In this document: positions 43,343-51,422 of the stretch, piece by piece
Numbering within the stretch: the first letter of the stretch is position 1
Layout of the letters: every line of letters begins with the position of its first letter
Source: Chryseotalea sp. WA131a
GTDB taxonomy: Bacteria > Bacteroidota > Bacteroidia > Cytophagales > Cyclobacteriaceae
Direction of reading: 5' to 3'
Assembly (NCBI GenBank): GCA_025370075.1
Contig: CP073016.1
Coordinates: 1,364,001-1,428,000, forward strand
DNA length: 64,000 bases
The notes under the pieces: model-generated
Told to the model about the DNA's origin: nothing
The model's input: the letters and a program-made list of their open reading frames with translations, nothing else
Databases searched by the model: none
Position numbers and translations under genes: made by a program

Positions 43343-44647
43343 ATGGTAGCAGAAAAACCCGCTTACAAAGTAAAAGACATGTCGTTGGCCGCTTGGGGCC
43401 GAAAAGAAATTAAATTGGCCGAGGCCGAAATGCCCGGTTTAATGGCCATCCGCGAAGAATATGGCAAACAAAAGCCTTTGGAAGGCGCGCGCATTGCGGG
43501 TTGTTTGCACATGACCATCCAAACGGCTGTATTGATTGAAACATTGGTTGAGTTAGGTGCAGAAGTGTCATGGTCTTCTTGCAATATTTTCTCTACACAA
43601 GACCACGCAGCGGCAGCTATTGCAGCAGCGGGCATCCCTGTGTATGCTTGGAAAGGAATGAACGAGCAAGAGTTTGATTGGTGCATTGAGCAAACGTTAT
43701 ATGCGTTCAAAGATGGCAAGCCATTGAACATGATTTTGGATGATGGTGGCGACTTGACCAACATGGTGTTGGATAAAAACCCTGAGTTAGTCGCGGGCAT
43801 TAAAGGAATTTCAGAAGAAACCACTACAGGGGTTCACCGCTTGATTGAGCGTATGCATGCGGGCAAATTACCATTGCCAGCTATCAACATCAACGACTCA
43901 GTAACCAAATCAAAATTCGATAACAAATACGGTTGCAAAGAATCATTGGTAGATGCTATTCGCAGAGCCACCGATGTGATGATGGCCGGTAAAGTAGCGG
44001 TGGTAGCAGGTTATGGCGATGTGGGCAAAGGTTCTGCTGCTTCGTTGCGTGGAGCAGGTGCACGGGTAATCGTTACGGAGATTGATCCTATCTGTGCATT
44101 ACAAGCAGCCATGGATGGCTTCGCTGTAAAGCGTATGGACGATGCGATAAAGGACGCGGATATTGTGGTAACTGCCACGGGTAACGCAGGCATTGTGTTG
44201 GGCCGTCATTTCGAAAACATGAAAGACAAAGTGATTGTATGTAACATCGGTCACTTCGATAATGAAATTGATGTGGCTTGGTTGAACAAAAACGCCAGCA
44301 AAGATGAAGTAAAGCCACAAGTTGACTTGTATACACTGAAAAATGACCGCCAAGTTATTCTGTTGGCAGAAGGGCGTTTGGTAAATTTAGGTTGTGCTAC
44401 CGGTCACCCATCATTTGTAATGTCTAACTCATTCAGTAACCAAACATTGGCTCAGTTAGAGTTATGGCAGAACAGCGACAAATACGAAAACAAAGTGTAC
44501 ATGCTGCCCAAACATTTGGATGAGAAAGTAGCTCGCTTGCACTTAAAGAAAATTGGGGTTGAGCTAGAAGTGCTTTCACCCGAGCAGGCCAAATACATTG
44601 GTGTAAATGTAAATGGTCCGTTTAAACCTGATTATTATCGTTATTAA
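43343..44647 (+). CDS. ahcY: Adenosylhomocysteinase
   Basis: The cytoplasmic enzyme splits S-adenosylhomocysteine into adenosine and homocysteine and so keeps methylation reactions running. The 434-residue protein has the family's start (VKDMSLAAWGRKEI), substrate-binding NIFSTQDHAAAAI, NAD-binding GYGDVGKGSAASL, and C-terminal KPDYYRY ending. The length is normal for the short bacterial form. It stands alone and is followed by a strong terminator. Confidence 0.97.
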   Translation: MVAEKPAYKVKDMSLAAWGRKEIKLAEAEMPGLMAIREEYGKQKPLEGARIAGCLHMTIQTAVLIETLVELGAEVSWSSCNIFSTQDHAAAAIAAAGIPVYAWKGMNEQEFDWCIEQTLYAFKDGKPLNMILDDGGDLTNMVLDKNPELVAGIKGISEETTTGVHRLIERMHAGKLPLPAININDSVTKSKFDNKYGCKESLVDAIRRATDVMMAGKVAVVAGYGDVGKGSAASLRGAGARVIVTEIDPICALQAAMDGFAVKRMDDAIKDADIVVTATGNAGIVLGRHFENMKDKVIVCNIGHFDNEIDVAWLNKNASKDEVKPQVDLYTLKNDRQVILLAEGRLVNLGCATGHPSFVMSNSFSNQTLAQLELWQNSDKYENKVYMLPKHLDEKVARLHLKKIGVELEVLSPEQAKYIGVNVNGPFKPDYYRY

Positions 44648-44649
44648 TT

Positions 44650-44717
44650 GGTTGATAGTTGTTCGTTGATGGTTGTTGGCTTTCATGCCAAGAACCGACA
44701 ACTAGCAACGAATAACC
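44650..44717. repeat. Imperfect 31-bp inverted repeat after ahcY
   Basis: Two 31-base arms (44650-44680 and 44687-44717), matching at 23 positions, surround a 6-base loop. The arms are rich in GTTG on one side and CAAC on the other. It lies just after the ahcY stop and before its terminator. It may fold in the mRNA 3' end, or be a decayed repeat element. Confidence 0.6.
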
Positions 44718-44751
44718 AAAAAAACATTCTCTCCGCTTGCAATTAGAGAGT

Positions 44752-44780
44752 ACCCCGGGGCAGTTGCTTCGGGGTTTTTT
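44752..44780 (+). terminator. Intrinsic terminator downstream of ahcY
   Basis: ACCCCG (44752-44757) pairs with CGGGGT (44770-44775) across a 12-base loop and is followed by a run of T. It lies about 105 bases after the ahcY stop. Confidence 0.7.
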
Positions 44781-44931
44781 ATTGCCAAATTTTATACTCA
44801 ATACGTGTCAAGGAATACCTGCACAGCCCACATCTGTTTTTGTAGAAGTGTTTGAACAACTTTTTGCAACTACCAGCAATAGCGAGTCATGCGATGCTGA
44901 AGGAAAGGATTGCTAACCAAACTCCAAAACT

Positions 44932-45450
44932 TTATCTTCCAAAATCATCTTGCAATCGCACAATGTCATCTTCATTGCTTGGGTTTGCAGCATCGGTGTG
45001 CTGCCAAATCTCTGCAATCATTCCCCATCCATCGGTACCTACCAATCGATGGCGCTGCCCTTGTTTCAATTTTACAATCTCGCCCATCGCCAATGTCTTC
45101 ACTTCTCCTTGCACATCCGTTTCGCTGGTCACCACTCCGGCCACGCCACTTACTAATTTCCAAATCTCTGCCCTGCGAAAATGATATTGCCACGACAAGC
45201 GCTGCTTGGGGGCCACCACCAAAATCTTGGGGCTTAACTTTCCACCAATCATTAAATCGGCCGCGCTGAGATGTGGAAAAAACAATTTTATAAATCGTGG
45301 TGCTAAGTTCTCCTCAATCACAAAAAATCCGCCCCATGGTCGAGTAAAATCGTGCGCGGCAATGGTTAAATCCACTTCCAGTAATTTTTCCTCAATGGAA
45401 TTCATTACTTCTGCTTTTGGCTTGGAGGCTGATAAATCTAAATTGAACAT
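44932..45450 (-). CDS. Cupin-fold sugar-phosphate isomerase-like protein
   Basis: The 172-residue protein has the type II phosphomannose-isomerase cupin pattern: RPWGGFFVIEEN, then SPKILVVAPKQRLSWQYHFRRAEIWKLVSG, then LKQGQRHRLVG. Several usual metal-ligand histidines are partly replaced (WQYHFRRAE), so catalysis is uncertain. It could isomerise a sugar phosphate or bind a sugar. It follows the GDSL esterase gene by one base on the same strand, so the two form an operon. Confidence 0.75.
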   Translation of the reverse strand: MFNLDLSASKPKAEVMNSIEEKLLEVDLTIAAHDFTRPWGGFFVIEENLAPRFIKLFFPHLSAADLMIGGKLSPKILVVAPKQRLSWQYHFRRAEIWKLVSGVAGVVTSETDVQGEVKTLAMGEIVKLKQGQRHRLVGTDGWGMIAEIWQHTDAANPSNEDDIVRLQDDFGR

Positions 45451-45451
45451 G

Positions 45452-46129
45452 CTATTTATTTTTTAGATATGGTTTTAAAATACTCGACCAGTTTTGGTAA
45501 CCCGCGGCTGTTAAATGAAGGCCATCCGTTGCATACTTCGCTTCTAAGTTTCCGTCCTTGTTGGTAAACTTACTGTGCAAATCAATATACGTGTACTTCA
45601 TTTTATCAGCATACTTTTTCAACTTGGTGTTGATATGGATTACTTGCTCTTGTTTGCCTCTGAACTGCGTGGGGAAATTTTGGAAACTTTCGTTGAGCGG
45701 CAAAATGCTCTGCACAAAAAACTGTGTTTTTGGCGAGGCCGCACGAATGCGATAAGTAATATTGAAGATATTTTCAATAATCACTTCGGTGGGTGTGTTT
45801 CGGGATAGGTCGTTGATGCCAATCATTAAAAAAACTTTTGATGGTTTCCTTTTGGTAATCTCATCCAACCGGTTCAAAACGCCAAAGGTAACATCACCTG
45901 AAATGCCATGGTTGATAATCGTAGTGTCGGTCAACAATTTTTTCCAATCTCCTCCTTCGGTAATGCTGTTGCCAAGCATAATTACTTTTTCGGTAGAGAC
46001 AGGTTGTTTTTTAAAGACAGCTATTCGCTTGACATAATGCTCGGGCAAATTGGGCAACGTATCGTAGTTGCGCTGTTGTGCCAACAGGCTTTGGGAAATC
46101 ATGAATAGAAAAAAAAGTACGTTTTTCAT
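45452..46129 (-). CDS. Exported SGNH/GDSL-family esterase
   Basis: The 225-residue protein has a short signal peptide (ending SLLAQ) and the SGNH blocks. Catalytic Ser is in IMLGNSITEGGDW, Gly in NHGISGDVTFG, Asn in MIGINDLSRN, and the Asp/His pair in TDGLHLTAAGYQNW. The nearest described relatives act as acyl or sialate O-acetyl esterases. It is probably periplasmic or at the cell surface, acting on an acetylated sugar; the specificity is unknown. It is the first gene of a two-gene unit. Confidence 0.88.
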   Translation of the reverse strand: MKNVLFFLFMISQSLLAQQRNYDTLPNLPEHYVKRIAVFKKQPVSTEKVIMLGNSITEGGDWKKLLTDTTIINHGISGDVTFGVLNRLDEITKRKPSKVFLMIGINDLSRNTPTEVIIENIFNITYRIRAASPKTQFFVQSILPLNESFQNFPTQFRGKQEQVIHINTKLKKYADKMKYTYIDLHSKFTNKDGNLEAKYATDGLHLTAAGYQNWSSILKPYLKNK

Positions 46130-46184
46130 CGAAGCAGAAACTTATCGTACATCAAATCTAAAATCTAAAACCATAATTCTAAAA

Positions 46185-47420
46185 TCAACTTTTGGGAACC
46201 ATCCACAAATAACTTAATTGGTTGGTATCAAACATCTCGTTGGCTAAGGTCTGCAACTGAAAAGCTGTGGTTTGGCGAATGCGTTCTTGAATTTCCTCAA
46301 ACGTAATCACTCTTCCTAAATCCAATAAGTTACGGGCCATCATCGTCATAAAACTAATGTTACTCTCTTCGGCCATGGCAATCTGGCCCAACAGTTGCTC
46401 TTTGCTGTTGGATAGTTGTTTCGTGCCTAGGGGCGAATCGCAAAGCTTGTGAAACTCTTCTTTTACCAATTCAATGCTTTTTTTCAACTGTGATGGCTCC
46501 GTTCCAAACGAAGTGACAAATATCCCCGTGTCGGTAAAGGGCACAAACTGAGAGCCGATGCTGTACACATAACCACGCTTCTCGCGCAAAGCCAAATTCA
46601 ACCGAGAGTTCATGCCGGCTCCACCCAAAATACTGGTGAGCATATAGAAAGGGCTGCGCTTTTCGTCTGATAGCTTATACGAAGGCCGACCAATGGCACA
46701 ACGTGCTTGCTTTACCGCTCTTTCGATTTCCAATTCTTGTGGCCGATAGCCCGAAAACTTTTTTCGTTTGGTGTGCGAAATCAATTTTGGAATATGGCCA
46801 AAATACTTTTCTGCCAACTCCATTACTTTTTCCATTGGCATATCGCCTACACAACTGAATACAATCTTTCGTGTATCCAAATGCCCCTTCAAAAACCTCA
46901 AAAAATCAGGCCGCTTAAAGGAGCTCACCGTTTTTTCGGAGCCTAAGATTTTCATACCCAATGGGTGCTGGCCAAAAATCAGTTGATCAAACTCGTCTTG
47001 CAGCGAATCTTCGGGATCATCGTGATACATCGACATTTCTTCTAAGATCACCTTTCGTTCGCGTTCAATTTGTTGGGTGGGAAAAACGGATTCAAAAGTG
47101 ATGTCCGCCAATAAATCGATGGCACGCTCGGCATACTCGGTGCGCAGCGAGGCGTAAAATAAAATCTTTTCTTTGTCTGTGTAGGCGTTCAATTCGCCAC
47201 CCAAGGTTTCCAATCGATTGAGAATATGAAAAGCCTTTCTCTTTTTAGTTCCCTTAAAAGCCATATGCTCCCAAAAGTGGGCAATGCCTTGGTTGGCCTG
47301 TGTCTCATCGCGACTGCCAATATCAAGCATGATACCGCAATGCACAATTTTGGTAGAGGTTACTTGATTGTGCACTACGCGAATGCCATTTTTTAAGGTG
47401 TGTAGTTGAAAAGTACGCAT
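46185..47420 (-). CDS. M16-family zinc peptidase
   Basis: I take the ATG at 47420, giving MRTFQLHTLKNGIRVVHNQV and 411 residues, since the frame upstream lacks an ATG and crosses a hairpin. The zinc site is HFWEH (about residue 48) with the downstream Glu in the RAIDLLADITFESVF region. The two-domain layout with GGAGMNSRLNLALREKRGYVYSIGS is typical of the processing-peptidase-like M16B class. It lacks a signal peptide, so it is probably cytoplasmic, degrading small peptides. It lies downstream of the tRNA region in the same direction but behind a terminator. Confidence 0.93.
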   Translation of the reverse strand: MRTFQLHTLKNGIRVVHNQVTSTKIVHCGIMLDIGSRDETQANQGIAHFWEHMAFKGTKKRKAFHILNRLETLGGELNAYTDKEKILFYASLRTEYAERAIDLLADITFESVFPTQQIERERKVILEEMSMYHDDPEDSLQDEFDQLIFGQHPLGMKILGSEKTVSSFKRPDFLRFLKGHLDTRKIVFSCVGDMPMEKVMELAEKYFGHIPKLISHTKRKKFSGYRPQELEIERAVKQARCAIGRPSYKLSDEKRSPFYMLTSILGGAGMNSRLNLALREKRGYVYSIGSQFVPFTDTGIFVTSFGTEPSQLKKSIELVKEEFHKLCDSPLGTKQLSNSKEQLLGQIAMAEESNISFMTMMARNLLDLGRVITFEEIQERIRQTTAFQLQTLANEMFDTNQLSYLWMVPKS

Positions 47421-47450
47421 GGATTTGCAAGATGGGAATAATCGTACAAC

Positions 47451-47474
47451 AAAAAAGCGGCTTAAAGGCCGCTT
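47451..47474 (-). terminator. Intrinsic terminator of the tRNA/GIY-YIG transcript
   Basis: Read on the minus strand, a 7-bp stem (AAGCGGC / GCCGCTT, 47455-47474) with a 6-base loop is followed by a T-run. It stands just after the last tRNA fragment and before the M16 gene. It was probably the original terminator of the tRNA gene before the repeat units were inserted. Confidence 0.7.
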
Positions 47475-47526
47475 CAAAAGTAATTATTCTTGTGGGCCCA
47501 GCTGGGCACGATCCAGCGACCCCCTG

Positions 47527-47544
47527 CCCCGATAATTATCGGGG
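47527..47544. repeat. 18-bp perfect palindrome in unit A
   Basis: CCCCGATAATTATCGGGG reads the same on both strands and replaces the anticodon-loop bases in the truncated tRNA copy. An identical palindrome lies at 47903-47920 in unit B. Confidence 0.9.
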
Positions 47545-47547
47545 GAG

Positions 47548-47844
47548 TCAGGTGCGTTTGTACTTTGCTTTAAGCTTTTGCTGCATTTGTGAATATTTAT
47601 CCAAGTTGTGGATATAAACAGAGCTTTTCATCCTTTTGATATGTCGTTCTATTGCAATGGCTTGCGAATAACATTCACATTCAATGAATAAAAATAACTT
47701 CCAATCAGTCGCCTTGGAAGTGAATTTACTTGTTCCGTAGAAATGGTTATTGTGCCTCTGAATTCGGCTTTCTAAACTCTCTTGTAGGGCACCGACATAA
47801 AATCTTTTCAATTTTTCGCTGTAAATGATATAACATCCTATCAT
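47548..47844 (-). CDS. GIY-YIG-type endonuclease, intact copy
   Basis: The 98-residue protein from the ATG at 47844 is a single GIY-YIG nuclease domain. MIGCYIIYSEKLKRFYVGA supplies the two-strand motif, then RIQRHNNHF with the conserved Arg/His, and the Glu in AIAIERHIKRMK. Small stand-alone members of this family (UPF0213/YhbQ-like) are common in Bacteroidota and have no settled role; others are homing endonucleases. The last codons and the TGA stop come from tRNA-derived sequence. The gene is read in the same direction as the tRNA. A longer start inside the tRNA fragment (GTG at 47886) is unlikely. Confidence 0.85.
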   Translation of the reverse strand: MIGCYIIYSEKLKRFYVGALQESLESRIQRHNNHFYGTSKFTSKATDWKLFLFIECECYSQAIAIERHIKRMKSSVYIHNLDKYSQMQQKLKAKYKRT

Positions 47845-47902
47845 CAAAAAAATGAAAAAATTTTGAAAGTGGGCCCAGCTGGGCACGATCCAGCGACCCC
47901 TG

Positions 47903-47920
47903 CCCCGATAATTATCGGGG
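47903..47920. repeat. 18-bp perfect palindrome in unit B
   Basis: Exact copy of the palindrome at 47527-47544, again at the place where the tRNA anticodon loop would be. Confidence 0.9.
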
Positions 47921-47923
47921 GAG

Positions 47924-48221
47924 TCAGGTGCGTTTGTACTTTGCTTTAAGCTTTTGCTGCATTTGTGAATATTTATCCAAGTTGTGGATATAAACAGAGC
48001 TTTTCATCCTTTTGATATGTCGTTCTATTGCAATGGCTTGCGAATAACATTCACATTCAATGAATAAAAATAACTTCCAATCAGTCGCCTTGGAAGTGAA
48101 TTTACTTGTTCCGTAGAAATGGTTATTGTGCCTCTGAATTCGGCTTTTCTAAACTCTCTTGCAGGGAACCGACATAAAATCTTTTCAATTTTTCGCTGTA
48201 AATGATATAACATCCTATCAT
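47924..48221 (-). pseudogene. GIY-YIG endonuclease, frameshifted copy
   Basis: This is the counterpart of the intact nuclease gene at 47548-47844. An extra T in the run at 48144-48147 shifts the frame after about 25 codons, so only a short N-terminal piece is made. The start ATG (48221) and the stop position (47924-47926) are otherwise preserved. Confidence 0.8.
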
Positions 48222-48246
48222 CAAAAAAATGAAAAACTTTTGAAAG

Positions 48247-48320
48247 TGGGCCCAGCTGGGCACGATCCAGCGACCCCCTGATTATGAGTCAGGTGCTCTA
48301 ACCAGCTGAGCTATGGGCCC
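48247..48320 (-). tRNA. tRNA with CAU anticodon (Met or Ile2)
   Basis: The 74-base sequence folds as a full cloverleaf. The acceptor stem is GGGCCCA/TGGGCCC, the D stem GCTC/GAGC, the anticodon stem CCTGA/TCAGG with loop CTCATAA, and the T stem GCTGG/CCAGC, with discriminator A. CCA is not encoded. The anticodon CAU fits elongator Met or lysidine-modified Ile2. The initiator is unlikely because the first acceptor pair is a normal G-C. Parts of its 3' half are repeated twice downstream. Confidence 0.93.
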
Positions 48321-48433
48321 TTGAGCAATAGTGTCTCAAAAGGACTGCAATGTTACGGCTTGTTTTGTAATCTGACAAGTTTGAAAGCAGTACCATTTAC
48401 CTGAATCAACCTATTCATGAAATTTTTTTTTAA

Positions 48434-49111
48434 TTATTTCAAGCTAGTGCTGGCAGCCGGTTGATAGACATAGCGAAATGTGTAATGCCTATCTAGATCA
48501 GTTGCATTGTTTGGGGCAACTGGTGCGCCTTTGTAATAACTTAGTATTTCCATTTTGGCGTATCTGCCTTCTGCAGTTTTTATCAGAATTACCCGACCTG
48601 CAATTGGAGAAACAACGGTGGAGTTGGCTGCACCAGAATTTTGCCACCACTGATTGGTAGTTGCTGCGCCAGCGGTTAGCGCTCGTGCCGAAATGACGAA
48701 TGTGTTGGTCGTTTTGTTATCGGAAGTGTAGCCATCTAAGGGTGCAGTAACAATTTCGCTAAATATTCCACTTAATATTTGCCCTTGAGTCATGCCCGGG
48801 CCGCTAGTGCCGCTGTTAAAAATAATCGAGGTTGCCTGAAAGCCGATATCCCATTTATTAGTAGCACTGTCTACGTTGACAACGATCCCACCAGTCTTAA
48901 AACTAAAAAGGGTATATTTTTTTTTCTCGGCTGGGCGAGTGGGGGGAATGGCGGGATTTGAGCCAAATACCAAAGGCGCATAATCTGCATTTAGATCAGG
49001 AAATGTTACTGAGTTAAGGGGTGCTGGGGCAGTTGTTGATTTATCGCATGATGAAAAAAATAAGGTGATGATTACGATGCTAGCGAATGAAAAGATAGAC
49101 TTCATATACAT
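48434..49111 (-). CDS. hmuY: HmuY-family heme-binding-type lipoprotein
   Basis: The 225-residue protein has a lipoprotein signal with the acceptor Cys in FFSSCDKS. The HmuY-type motif follows: YTLFSFKTGGIVVNVDSATNKWDIGFQATSIIFNSG, with the W-DI-F signature, then NQWWQNSG. HmuY proteins capture heme at the surface and give it to a TonB-dependent receptor. The receptor gene ends directly before this start codon, so the pair is co-translated. True heme binding is inferred; other ligands are possible in environmental Bacteroidota. Confidence 0.85.
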   Translation of the reverse strand: MYMKSIFSFASIVIITLFFSSCDKSTTAPAPLNSVTFPDLNADYAPLVFGSNPAIPPTRPAEKKKYTLFSFKTGGIVVNVDSATNKWDIGFQATSIIFNSGTSGPGMTQGQILSGIFSEIVTAPLDGYTSDNKTTNTFVISARALTAGAATTNQWWQNSGAANSTVVSPIAGRVILIKTAEGRYAKMEILSYYKGAPVAPNNATDLDRHYTFRYVYQPAASTSLK

Positions 49112-51322
49112 TTATTGGATTTTAGATTTTTCGAATAAGGAGAAAGAAACACTTCCATAAATCAAGCGACCCGGAAGATTGGGTATAAAAATTGGATTGG
49201 TGTAATCGAACAGGTTGTCAATACCAAATTGCAAACGAAGTTGGTCAAATTGTTTTGCCATCGAGAGGTTGACTAACGCATAGCCGGGAACAAAACTGTC
49301 GTACACATCCAAAATGCTGTTGTTATTTCGATCCGATGCAGGAATGGTTTCTCCTTGGATGTTGCCTTGCACATCGCCCACACCAAACTTGCCGCGATAA
49401 ATAATACGAACGCTTCCCTCCCAACCTGTTTTTACATCGCGATAAAAAACTTTGAAGTTGCCTGTATGGCGAGAGCGATTGTACAACCCAAAATATTCAT
49501 TTTGAGTTAGTCGTTGAGTTTGGAAAGTAGTTGGGTCACGCCAAAATACTTCGCCTCTATCAATCGCATCCATCACATTTCTATCTTTGGCATACAAAAG
49601 CTGATACCCCACCGATAAGGAGATTTGGCTAGTGATTGGATACGATAAATCTGTTTCAACACCTTGTGTAAGGGCTCTTTTTATATTTCGATAACTGTAA
49701 ATTGTTTGGTTGGCAGTAGTTAAAGCGATGGGCTGAATGTCAATCAAGTTGTCAATGGTATTGCGAAACAAATTAACATCCCACCAGAGCGATGGTAGAA
49801 GCTCAACTTTTGCGCCAAAGTTGAATGATAGTGATTTCTCTGCCTCTAAATTCCCAAGCTTTGCTGGATCGAATAGGTAACTAGCAATCAAGCCTTGCCG
49901 TTCAAAATCCTGAATTCGGGTTTTTACAACCGATGTGCCCAAAACCGTGTACCCTCCACCCGCTGCATTGTTGAAGTTATAATATAATTGACGAAAGTCA
50001 GGAGCCTTGAACCCCACACCCATGGATGCTTTGAATATCAATTGCTTGGAAACTTGGTAACGAGCCGAAAACTTGGGGCTAAATTGATCTCCATAAATCG
50101 AGTTATTGTCGTAGCGCGCTCCTCCTATTAACGTAAGAGCAGATAATGGCGTCCACTCGTGTTGAATAAATAAATACTTGGTTTGTTGGGATTCTTGCCT
50201 GCCGTTCGCGTAGCGGGATGTATTCACCGATTCATCAATAAACCCTGCACCTACTGTTGATAGGTGTTGATCATTTAAAAAGTATTCGCCATTTAACTCA
50301 TACCGCGAAAATCGTTGGTTAAAATCGTCTTGGTACGTTAGGCTGTCATCGCGTTGCCTTCGCAAGTCGGTAGAAGTTGAATATTGGGTAGTGTAATAGC
50401 GTGCTACTGCTTTAAAGTTCTCGCTAAAGCGGTGGGTGATTACCGGATTGAAATTCCAATCGGTTACTTTTCCATTTCCATAAGTGCGAACGGATTGACC
50501 ATTGCTTAAGACATCAAAATTATAATCCTGCTTTTCGCCAAAATACCTTCCTCCAACTGATAGGGTTGTTCGGCTGTTGAATTTGTATTCCACTCGGCTG
50601 CCCAAGGTATAATTCCGAAAAGGCGAAACGGTTTTACCATAATTCTGTGGTGATAAGTCATAACCATCGGTGCTGTATCGGTTGGCAAAAACAGAGGCAC
50701 TCCATTTGCTCCCTACCAATCCAGCGGTCGCGTTTAAATCGAGTGTATTATTTGTTCCGTACCTCATTGCAAACTTTCCGGTATTGGCAGTAGGTTTTTC
50801 GGTGATGATGTTGATGACTCCCGCCAATGCCTCCGATCCATACAAACTGGACGATGGGCCTTTCACAATCTCTACCTGCTTGATGTTGCCAACCGTCAAT
50901 CGCGAAAGTTCAAGTGAACCGGTATATCTTCCGATCAGAGGTTCTCCGTCAATCAATATCAATGTGTAGTCAGGATTGAAACCTTGTATTTGGATGCCGT
51001 TGCCCTGCCCATTTATTTGTGGCACTACCACCAAACCCGTTTGCTCAGTAAGGACATCATTGAGTCGAACGGAGCCCATGGTCTTGATCATGGGTGTTTG
51101 GATAAGCGTAACAGGCATCGGCAAAGAACCCATCGTGCGCTCGCTTCGGGTGGCGGTAATCACTACTTCTTCTAATTCGCGCACTTTGGTGGAATCATCT
51201 TGCGCACGCAATGGCATCACGCACCCCATGCACGAAACAAAAGCCACCAAGCGAAGTAAATACCTAAACACGGGTGCAAATATGTGAGGCCAGCATTCCA
51301 AAAAATACCCAAAAAAGAACAA
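49112..51322 (-). CDS. TonB-dependent outer-membrane receptor (HmuR-like)
   Basis: The roughly 730-residue receptor has a signal peptide, a short TonB box region (EEVVITATRSERT) and the plug domain with IQGFNPDYTLILIDGEPLIG and VEIVKGPSSSLYGSEALAGVINIIT. A 22-strand barrel follows to the C-terminus. It imports a ligand, probably heme or another iron complex, given the linked hmuY gene. No SusD partner is present. The true start is unclear; a GTG or ATG between 51322 and about 51240 would give a normal signal peptide. Confidence 0.9.
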   Translation of the reverse strand: MFFFGYFLECWPHIFAPVFRYLLRLVAFVSCMGCVMPLRAQDDSTKVRELEEVVITATRSERTMGSLPMPVTLIQTPMIKTMGSVRLNDVLTEQTGLVVVPQINGQGNGIQIQGFNPDYTLILIDGEPLIGRYTGSLELSRLTVGNIKQVEIVKGPSSSLYGSEALAGVINIITEKPTANTGKFAMRYGTNNTLDLNATAGLVGSKWSASVFANRYSTDGYDLSPQNYGKTVSPFRNYTLGSRVEYKFNSRTTLSVGGRYFGEKQDYNFDVLSNGQSVRTYGNGKVTDWNFNPVITHRFSENFKAVARYYTTQYSTSTDLRRQRDDSLTYQDDFNQRFSRYELNGEYFLNDQHLSTVGAGFIDESVNTSRYANGRQESQQTKYLFIQHEWTPLSALTLIGGARYDNNSIYGDQFSPKFSARYQVSKQLIFKASMGVGFKAPDFRQLYYNFNNAAGGGYTVLGTSVVKTRIQDFERQGLIASYLFDPAKLGNLEAEKSLSFNFGAKVELLPSLWWDVNLFRNTIDNLIDIQPIALTTANQTIYSYRNIKRALTQGVETDLSYPITSQISLSVGYQLLYAKDRNVMDAIDRGEVFWRDPTTFQTQRLTQNEYFGLYNRSRHTGNFKVFYRDVKTGWEGSVRIIYRGKFGVGDVQGNIQGETIPASDRNNNSILDVYDSFVPGYALVNLSMAKQFDQLRLQFGIDNLFDYTNPIFIPNLPGRLIYGSVSFSLFEKSKIQ

Positions 51323-51339
51323 TTAATGCCAGTCTATCA

Positions 51340-51366
51340 TTTGTTTTCATTTTTTAGATACTTTTG
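51340..51366 (+). promoter_or_regulatory. Candidate promoter of araC-type regulator
   Basis: TACTTTTG (51359-51366) is a full -7 match, 57 bases before the ATG at 51423. A TTTG at 51340-51343 is the best -33, though its spacing (15 bases) is short. Confidence 0.4.
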
Positions 51367-51422
51367 ACCAAAAAAGTGGATTAAATACCATTTAAGAACA
51401 TGATTTTTGTCATTTTTTGATT

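Larger units (their letters stand above)
47493..47869. mobile_element. tRNA-associated GIY-YIG repeat unit A (377 bp)
   Basis: The unit holds a copy of the tRNA 3' part (47493-47526), an 18-bp palindrome (47527-47544), eleven more tRNA-like bases (47545-47555) and a GIY-YIG gene. Unit B (47870-48246) has exactly the same length and differs at only a few positions. Both lie downstream of an intact tRNA, between it and a terminator. That arrangement suggests targeted insertion that leaves the tRNA functional. Confidence 0.75.
47870..48246. mobile_element. tRNA-associated GIY-YIG repeat unit B (377 bp)
   Basis: The second, tandem copy of the unit lies directly beside the intact tRNA gene. Compared with unit A it lacks one C at the tRNA-fragment junction and has one extra T in the nuclease gene (48144-48147), plus a few substitutions. 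The near identity points to recent duplication. Confidence 0.75.

Noticed and set aside
47432..47617. Plus-strand open frame containing GPAGHDPATP
   Set aside because: It is the reverse reading of the tRNA 3' fragment and palindrome; this peptide appears wherever such tRNA copies are translated and is not a gene.
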